From positions 12,691,814-12,755,813 of the forward strand of contig CP136063.1 in NCBI GenBank assembly GCA_032622095.1: 64,000 nt of DNA, given 5' to 3'. A model generated the notes under the pieces. That model did no database searches and was not told the DNA's origin. It saw only the letters and a list, made by a program, of their open reading frames with translations. The DNA comes from Siphonodentalium dalli. Lineage: Eukaryota > Mollusca > Scaphopoda > Gadilida > Siphonodentaliidae. Positions 57,496-64,000 of this stretch are shown here, in pieces. How positions within the stretch are numbered: the first letter of the stretch is position 1; the number at the start of each line of letters is the position of its first letter. A program made the translations under genes and the position numbers.

Positions 57496-58034
57496 TGTGA
57501 TCACGATTCACGGTATTCACCGGAAATCTGGCCATTAATTAGAATCAGATAATTTTGAACTAACGCCCGCTAAATCCACGTTGAAAAGACGAAGTCAGAA
57601 TAATTCCTCACGTCCAAGATGAAGCCTAATTTCATTTCAAGTTCAAGGATTTAAATTTTTGTTTTGAGAATTGTCCCGACCTTGTCCTTCACCTTGTTGG
57701 AATAACCGGAAATGTGTTTTGATTTTTTTTCCGGTCTTCGATAATGACAACTGTTGTTAAGCTTTGGAGTTGGAACAGAGACTGCTGAGAATTGATAAAT
57801 TAGACGTATTTTTGCGATTAAATTCATTCAGTTGATGGCACCTATGATCTAGGTATCTTGCCAAGTTAAATTTCAGTTAATCATTCATTGAAACATGAAC
57901 GGCAATAACAAAGACTCAGAGTTTGAAACTGTCAGTTTCAAACACTGCAAACTTGACCAAGTCAGACTCAAACAACGGAAGTCTCAAATCACAGTAAAAG
58001 AAGTGTTTTGGTGACATTTTTCGGTCCGAAACAA
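57496..58034. other. right flank of the LTR element
   Basis: No gene was recognised. A near-perfect 23-bp palindrome, GTTTGAAACTG facing CAGTTTCAAAC, lies at 57921-57943. Confidence 0.5.
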
Positions 58035-58073
58035 TATACCTTATGTAACCTTACCTTATGTAACCTTATGTTG
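58035..58073 (-). repeat. CR1 3' tail repeats
   Basis: Three near-copies of 'ccttatgtaa' directly after the ORF2 stop. CR1 elements typically have a very short 3' UTR ending in a short tandem repeat, and this is consistent with an intact 3' end. Confidence 0.7.
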
Positions 58074-61000
58074 TTAGTGGACGCTGGCTTCTATAGATGC
58101 CACTATATCCACCTCTGATTCTTCATCTTCTATTTCTCCGAACTCTCCTGCATTTTTGTTTTTTGTCTGACTGATCGTATCAGGGTCTGTCAGCCTCAAT
58201 TCAGCCTTGAAATTTAATTTAATCTCTTGGTCCTGCCAATAGTAATCGAGATTGTTTTTGAATTGATTCATGTCTTCTGCATAGACGACTTTTTCTGCTA
58301 GATGATTCCATGGCTCCACCACTCTTAGGCTAAATGAGTATTTCCTCACATCCCTGTTTGCTCCTTCCAAGAATAATTTATAATTATGTCCTCTGGTTCG
58401 GAGTTCGGTGCTTCTTCTTAATATGTCATTCACTTCCGGATCATAGGTGTTAAATATCTTGAAGCATTCTATCATATCTCCTCTTATTCTTCTGTAGTTA
58501 AGTGTTGGTATATTTAGCTTCTTTAGTCTTTCTTCATATGGTAGTTCTTTTAATTCTGGTATTAGTTTTGTGAATCTTTTTTGGACTTTCTCGAGCATTT
58601 CAATGTCTTTCTTTAAATGTGGACTCCAGGCCGGTTGGGCATATTCTAGATGTGGTCTCACCAGACTTTTGTATAGTTTCAGCATTGTTTTGGTGTCCAT
58701 GTGCGTAAATGCTCTGCGTATAGCTCCAGTGACTGCATTTGCTTTCTGTATTTTCTCATTTATATGTTGGTCAAATTTCAGTTTGTTATCAGTTGTGACT
58801 CCTATATCTTTCTCTTCAGTTACCTCCTTTAGTTGTACATATTGTCCATCTTTGTTCTTCATGTGATAGTTTGGCTCTTCTGTTTTCGTGCCGATGTTCA
58901 TTGTCACACATTTATCTGGGTGAAATTTCAAAAGCCACTTGTCTGACCATGTCTGGAATTCATCTAAGTCATTCTGTAATGCATCCACATCTGGTATACC
59001 CTGTATTTCCCTGTAAATTTTAGTGTCGTCTGCAAACATCATGACATCCGATTTGACGTTGGATGGGAGGTCATTTATATATATGACAAATAATATGGGT
59101 CCGAGCACGCTTCCTTGGGGTATTCCACTTATTACTTCTCGTGTTGTTGACGCTTCGCCATTTATCATCACTCTTTGTTGTCTTCCTTGTAAAAAATTCT
59201 CTATCCATTCCAATATATTTCCATTTATTCCGTAGCTTCTTGCTTCATGCAGTAGTCTTTGATGTGGAACGGTATCAAATGCTTTCTGGAAGTCCATATA
59301 AATTACATGTGTTGCATATCCTTCATTTATGGTCTTGGTCCAATTTTCCAATGAGTGCAGTAGCTGTAATGTTGTAGATCGTCCCTTGATGAACCCAAAT
59401 TGCTTCTTACTGAATAGTTGGTTATTTCTCATATGGTCCATTATTTTATCCCTTATTCTTGCCTCCAGAGCTTTGCCTACTATACTGGTTAGGGTGACTG
59501 GGCGATAGTTGTTTGGTTTAGATTTTTCCCCCTTTTTGTATATAGCAGATATGTTTGCTGTTTTCCATTCATTTGGTAGTATTCCTAGTCGTAGGCTGTT
59601 ATTGAAAATTTGTGCTATTGGTATGCTTAGTTCCTTCGCTAGCTCTTTTAGGATTTTAGGGTGTATATTGTCAGGACCCTGGGACTTGCATGGTTTGAGT
59701 TTTGATAGCCTAATCTCTACTCCCTCTGCAGTCACTTCAAGGTCTTCCATCTCATGCTTTATTGTCTTCATATCGATATCTGGGATGTTTCCTTTAGGTT
59801 CCCGTGTGAATACTTCGGAGAAGAAATCTGCCAACACTTCTGCTTTTTCCTTATCGCTTGTTGTTACACTTCCATCTGCTTTCCCTAGGTTTGCTATCCC
59901 TGTCTTCGTCTTCGTACGTCTCGATACATAGTCCCAGAATTTTTTGGGGTTATCTTTAGCTTGGTCAGCAATATCTCGTTCGTGATTTTTCTGCTTCTTC
60001 CTTGTCAAATTTCTCACTTGGTTCCTATATTTTGTATATATGTTATAGTTTTGTTGTGTCCTGTTTTCCATATAGCGAGTCCAAGCTCTATGCTTCTTCC
60101 TCACCACCTCTCTTGTTTTTGCATCTAGCGGCATTCTATTTTTTTTTCTGGATGTATTTCTTTCTGGTATGTGTTTGTCTGTAGCTTCTTCGAGTACTAG
60201 GCAGAATCTCTTCCACTGGATGTTGATGTCGTTATTACAGTCCTCAAATACTCCTTTCCAATCTATCTTCCCAACTTCTTCCCTCATTTTGTCATAGTTT
60301 CCTGCAGCATATTGTTTCTTCTTCATTCCTTGTTTTTTTACGCTATAGCATTTATAGTAGAAACTAATGGAGCAGTGATCACTCTTCCCTAGGGGGTTCC
60401 CAATCTCCAGATTTTGAACCATATTTGCTTCGTTGGTTAGGACTAGATCCAGTACATTTGCTTTCTGTCCATGTCGATATCTTGTTGCCTCCTTTACGTG
60501 TTGTGTTAGGTAGCATTTGTCAACTGTCTTCAGGAATACTTCTCCTTTCTTGTCTGATGACGTATGTTTTTCCCAGTTGATAGTTGGGTGGTTCAGGTCT
60601 CCCATTATCAGTATATGGGTGTTCTTCTTATCATTGCATATCTTCTTCAGCACCCTTTTTAGTATTTTGTCCTTTTCCTCAGTGCTGTTATTTGGGCTTC
60701 TGTATACTGTGCCAATGACAAGTTTGTCTTTATTTTGTAGTGGAACTTCAACCCATACTGTCTCATTGTATTCTTCTATATATGATAACTCCTCTGCTTT
60801 GATTTCTTCTTTTACATATATAATCACTCCTCTCCCTTCCTTTGAAGTAAGATTCATGTGGAACATCTGATAGCCATCTACTGAGTAAAGTGCAACCGGT
60901 AAGATCTCTTTGAGATTTTTTGGCTTTGCTTCGGTGATGCTAATTATGTCGTACTTTTCTTCCTCAATTATGTGTCGCAGCTCATTTAGTTTGTTGAGAA

Positions 61001-61121
61001 CACTGTCTGCATTTAAGAGTAAAATCTTCAGTCCCTCCACCTTGTGCATTTTGTGCTTTGTGCTTTGCAATAACGTATTATTGCAATATATTAAGTACAA
61101 TTTTTTATTTAGATCACTCAC
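58074..61121 (-). CDS. CR1-type LINE ORF2: endonuclease and reverse transcriptase
   Basis: 1015 codons, uninterrupted. The N-terminal apurinic endonuclease fold spans about residues 31-255, with LLLNADSVLNKLNEL, ITEAK (catalytic E about 64), GRGVIIYVKE, MGDLNHPTINWE (about 172) and KSDHCS (catalytic H about 247). The RT spans about residues 470-760, with SQGPDNIHPKIL, NNYRPVTLTSIVGKALE, FGFIKGRSTTLQLL, MDFQKAFDTVPH, GIPQGSVLGPILF and the active site MMFADDTKIY (about 694). The C-terminus has LVRPHLEYAQPAWSPH and EKVQKRFTKLIPELKELPYEERLKKL, a CR1-clade signature. Translation may start at M1 or M25. ORF1 is not visible upstream, so the copy is probably 5'-truncated. All key residues are present, so ORF2 may be functional. 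It nicks target DNA and primes reverse transcription there. Confidence 0.9.
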   Translation of the reverse strand: MSDLNKKLYLIYCNNTLLQSTKHKMHKVEGLKILLLNADSVLNKLNELRHIIEEEKYDIISITEAKPKNLKEILPVALYSVDGYQMFHMNLTSKEGRGVIIYVKEEIKAEELSYIEEYNETVWVEVPLQNKDKLVIGTVYRSPNNSTEEKDKILKRVLKKICNDKKNTHILIMGDLNHPTINWEKHTSSDKKGEVFLKTVDKCYLTQHVKEATRYRHGQKANVLDLVLTNEANMVQNLEIGNPLGKSDHCSISFYYKCYSVKKQGMKKKQYAAGNYDKMREEVGKIDWKGVFEDCNNDINIQWKRFCLVLEEATDKHIPERNTSRKKNRMPLDAKTREVVRKKHRAWTRYMENRTQQNYNIYTKYRNQVRNLTRKKQKNHERDIADQAKDNPKKFWDYVSRRTKTKTGIANLGKADGSVTTSDKEKAEVLADFFSEVFTREPKGNIPDIDMKTIKHEMEDLEVTAEGVEIRLSKLKPCKSQGPDNIHPKILKELAKELSIPIAQIFNNSLRLGILPNEWKTANISAIYKKGEKSKPNNYRPVTLTSIVGKALEARIRDKIMDHMRNNQLFSKKQFGFIKGRSTTLQLLHSLENWTKTINEGYATHVIYMDFQKAFDTVPHQRLLHEARSYGINGNILEWIENFLQGRQQRVMINGEASTTREVISGIPQGSVLGPILFVIYINDLPSNVKSDVMMFADDTKIYREIQGIPDVDALQNDLDEFQTWSDKWLLKFHPDKCVTMNIGTKTEEPNYHMKNKDGQYVQLKEVTEEKDIGVTTDNKLKFDQHINEKIQKANAVTGAIRRAFTHMDTKTMLKLYKSLVRPHLEYAQPAWSPHLKKDIEMLEKVQKRFTKLIPELKELPYEERLKKLNIPTLNYRRIRGDMIECFKIFNTYDPEVNDILRRSTELRTRGHNYKLFLEGANRDVRKYSFSLRVVEPWNHLAEKVVYAEDMNQFKNNLDYYWQDQEIKLNFKAELRLTDPDTISQTKNKNAGEFGEIEDEESEVDIVASIEASVH

Positions 61122-62823
61122 CTTCTATGTATACAGTTTTCATCTCATCCTTTTGTTGTGTGATAATAGGTAATGTGTGGAAATACTAACGCCGAGGCGG
61201 TGAGTTCTGTATTTGAACTACAAGGCTTGGCAACAACCATGTCTATGCAACGTCAAATCTGATTGGTTAAGATAGACAATCTGACTAATAGGAAAATCAT
61301 TTTTATTGCGCCTTTCATTTAAGAGAGCGCCACTTTACGTTACGTTAAGCGCTTGCTCTGATACTATTCTCAGGTAACGTGAACTATATATAGAACACAA
61401 TAATACAGCTTCATAGGTATACGGATCTCATGCGCGTTACCGTCATGAAAACTTTCAGATTTCGCTTCGCGAAATCTGAATAAGTTTTCTAATAAACTCA
61501 GCATCAACGAATCGACGCGATTAGCCGGAAATAAAGGGGCTAGCAGAGTCTTCACATCAAGCAAAACACGAGGTTATCCCCCACAAAATGTTATCCTGAC
61601 AGTGAGTGACAACAAAGCACAGCTTATTGACATGATTGTTAATTATCTCCAGGTGCACCAGTAGGAATGTCTTGCCAATACAAATAAACGACTCGTAGTA
61701 ACGGGAAAGAATCCCATTCCTATAGAGATTAATATATATCTTTATTGTCCTCCTCGTTGGAGAGTATAATATATAGTATTACACAAGAACATATATACAG
61801 TACAATAAGAAGAATATGTAGGTTTACAAACAGAAACTGTTGGGGTAAATAATAAGTAACGTATATACAAAACTGATCCATGTACGCTCCCAATCACACG
61901 CTTTAAACAGCTCAATCATTGCACACATTTACCATTTACCACACACGATCACCCGCACCCACGCATACACACATACACCCTCCCACACACCCCATTCAGC
62001 ATGCGTAAACACTCGCATACATTCATAGTCATGCACACGCACTAACACGCACACCCTCATACAGGCACACACACCATCTGTCTCTCTCTCTCTATCACCC
62101 AACCTCACACATGCAGACACGCACGCATGCATGTATAGTGATACATATGCATCCACAGAAGACGGCTTTCCAACACACATACAATATATACGAGTATGTA
62201 GGCAGACAACAGACTGGCGCATGCCCACATAATGTCACATGCAGACACAAATATAATACATGCAGTGTCACAGGCAATTGGATATATAAGTAATAGAATA
62301 GCATAAATGTACGTGGTCAAGCTATCTAAGCATTTGATTCAGTGTATAGCTGCCAACATAGACTTCATTTTGTAAACATAAATTTGATCTTGAATACAAC
62401 CGCACATTACATATACGACAGACTGTTTCGAATGCATAACACACGTTACCTGTGCATACCAAAGCGAATGCCCCCAACCAAGAGAGTAAAAGATGGAATG
62501 TGTTAACACAAGGCCGACCTTTGTCGGTCAAGCGTCAACGAACACCACCTCCGCTCTCTGGATAAACAAAGCATTACATGACAATTAGTCGGTCGCCGTC
62601 AGAAAACTGCACAAAAACACGTAGGTTTGCCACAACTTGTGTGTGTGGCCAACAATGAAAGTAACATAATACATTGGATCTTCAATGAAAGAGAATAGTT
62701 CAACTGGCAGGTTGGTTAAATGTAATGGGAAGAGCTCTTCGTCGTCCAGTTCATTTGCCCAAAGAGAAAACTATGTTCCGAATTCGGCAATCATCTCGTA
62801 CCACATATTGTTTCGACACTCCC
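61122..62823. other. sequence with CA-rich low-complexity block, no gene
   Basis: Includes an 18-bp-stem hairpin at 61448-61487, a CA/CACACG-rich segment at about 61920-62110 with a CT run (62082-62092), and AT-rich DNA otherwise. Overlapping open frames in the CA-rich part on both strands are composition artefacts. The CR1 5' boundary was not found. Confidence 0.5.
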
Positions 62824-63356
62824 TTAAAGATGGATTATCTCTTTAAATAACAAATTTTAAATAGTTGCGTGGGTATAAAATAATAGATATGAACTGAAGA
62901 CCTATGTCCGGAAAAGCTTCTATCAATTAATATTGATTTTATTTCGAATATTAAATCGGGCACATTTATGTTACTATTTTTAGAACCGACCATTCGGATG
63001 AGACCGTATTGCGATATAGAGCACTGGGCTGTTCCTACGGCTACATGTACGCAACGAATGTCAAATGTCACATATTGGTTGTTTGTATTGTTTTGATCCA
63101 CTGATATAAGCGATAATTTGTATAATTAAAATGTATTTGTGACAAAATTGCACAATATAATTTCTGGTCTCTGTTAACAGTAACCACTATTGTTCGTTAG
63201 CTGAACAAACACACCTTTTTAGACCAGAAAATATTCGAAATAAAATTAATATTAATCGATAGAAGCATTTCCGGACAGGAGTCTTCGATTCAAATATAGT
63301 AGTTTATACCCCGGTAACTATATAATACATGTTTACAAAGAGATAATCCACCTTAA
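62824..63356. mobile_element. complete 533-bp TTAA element with long inverted repeats
   Basis: TTAA lies at 62824-62827 and 63353-63356. The arms of about 110 bp pair: left 'ttaaagatggattatctctttaaataacaaatt', 'gggtataaaataatagatatgaactgaagacctatgtccggaaaagcttctatcaattaat'; right arm its diverged complement. The core contains 'ccgtattgcgatatagagcac' and 'gttcgttagctgaacaaac'. It has no coding capacity. It is the best preserved copy of the family also seen at 5530, 8767 and 12614/16509. The TTAA duplication suggests a piggyBac- or Kolobok-type master (inference). Confidence 0.85.
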
Positions 63357-63849
63357 ACGATCCGATTCCATTCCGATTTAGTCGGGAAAAGACCACTGTC
63401 TCGTGATTGGGAAACATCTCGCAGTTATCTAGAATAGATGAAATGTCTTGCTTCATGGTTTTAATTTCTGCTTTTATTCTGGAAACCCCATTGCATTGAT
63501 CACTCTTGATTCTTTCCACAGCCAGCTGATTCGAATTGGAAACGCTCTCCACGGACTCCAGTCGAAGAAGTATTTCATGGAACTTTACCTCGTTCGTGCT
63601 CACTCGTGCAGATAGGTCAGAAGAAACGGTATCAATCTGTGTCTGCATTTGGTCGCGGGCTTGTTGCAATAAGTTCAACGTAGCAGCAAGCTGCACGTTG
63701 GTGTTGGGCTGTTGAGATCGTTCCTTATCAGCATCACTATAGGTTGACTTGATTGGTTGACTTGATGAGGTTTTTGGAGTAGGATGTGGTTTTGAAGGAA
63801 GATTCTTAGTGCGGGTGGCACTTAGTAAATTTGCGATATGCTCAGCTTT
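63304..63849 (-). CDS. coiled-coil frame, cut by a TTAA element
   Basis: Open from just after a TGA (63850-63852) for 181 codons. The first part is Pro/Ser/Thr/Lys-rich (NLPSKPHPTPKTSSSQ). Next comes a heptad-like helix (LAATLNLLQQARDQMQTQID, FHEILLRLESVESV, SRIKAEIKTMKQDISSILDN), a likely coiled coil of about 90 aa. The last 20-odd codons (FKVDYLFVNMYYIV) are read from the right arm of the TTAA element, so the original C-terminus was lost. There is no ATG near the open start. An AG at the start ('gatgaaaag') could be an acceptor. It may be an exon, or part of a LINE ORF1, which often has a coiled coil. The function is unknown. Confidence 0.4.
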   Translation of the reverse strand, partial: KAEHIANLLSATRTKNLPSKPHPTPKTSSSQPIKSTYSDADKERSQQPNTNVQLAATLNLLQQARDQMQTQIDTVSSDLSARVSTNEVKFHEILLRLESVESVSNSNQLAVERIKSDQCNGVSRIKAEIKTMKQDISSILDNCEMFPNHETVVFSRLNRNGIGSFKVDYLFVNMYYIVTGV

Positions 63850-63852
63850 TCA

Positions 63853-64000
63853 TCGATAATACATAGGAAGAGTTAATATACATCATGTCGTTGGCCAGTT
63901 TTTTTGACACAGGCTCTGTATTCTACATTTTAAAACTGCATCATCTGACACATAACCTACATCCAACTTCTTGATTTCACTAAACAGTGTTTGTCGAATT
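63853..64000. other. window end, nothing recognised
   Basis: Too short to interpret. The coiled-coil frame does not continue into it in frame. Confidence 0.4.

Noticed and set aside
58570-61173. Plus-strand frames opposite CR1 ORF2
   Set aside because: Hydrophobic antisense shadows of the RT coding strand.
61920-62320. Small proteins in the CA-rich block
   Set aside because: Cys/Val/His-rich translations of CACA/TGTG repeats on both strands.
1-64000. tRNA, rRNA or other structured RNA genes
   Set aside because: None could be recognised by eye. A covariance-model or tRNA search is needed before stating absence.

Overview
The window looks like repeat-rich intergenic DNA from a metazoan, probably a marine lophotrochozoan such as a mollusc or a related phylum. 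That placement is inference. It rests on the AT-rich base composition, the many ACATGTAC-type motifs, CR1-type LINEs, degenerate 'gggccataactc ... gacagacagacgg' elements, and Helentron/HINE-like elements resembling the 'pearl' type known from bivalves. No complete host gene can be supported. The only long intact reading frames belong to retroelements: a 1726-codon Gag-only frame and a 1015-codon CR1 ORF2.

Layout. 1-21169 is a mosaic of short non-autonomous elements: a 173-bp tandem repeat, foldback elements, Tc1/mariner-like MITEs (TA flanks), two TTAA-flanked families, two elements built from 21-bp CTTAAG palindromes, and one decayed protein-coding pseudogene (about 17.18-17.99 kb). From 21170 to 57491 lies one LTR retrotransposon on the minus strand: TG...CA ends, ATAA target duplication, PBS, PPT, and a giant Gag-like protein with no protease, RT or integrase visible. 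Its 3' LTR (window-left) is split exactly at a TT dinucleotide by about 28.0 kb of inserted DNA (21410-49417).

The 28-kb insert begins and ends with the termini of a Helentron/HINE-like element: 14-bp subterminal inverted repeats, a 14-bp terminal palindrome, and TT target without further duplication. Inside it are a GC-rich satellite (about 140-bp monomer, 22.06-27.06 kb) interrupted by a 775-bp DNA element, three LINE 3' fragments (28.8-33.8 kb), largely unique AT-rich sequence, and a tandem array of 1435-bp HINE units (38.5-46.1 kb). Both LTR halves match the intact LTR base for base, so the retrotransposon is young. The cargo of the insert is much more diverged than that, which suggests the 28 kb arrived as one block.

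57496-64000 is right-hand flank: an apparently intact CR1 ORF2 (minus), a CA-rich low-complexity stretch, a complete TTAA element with long inverted repeats, and a coiled-coil reading frame into which that element has inserted.
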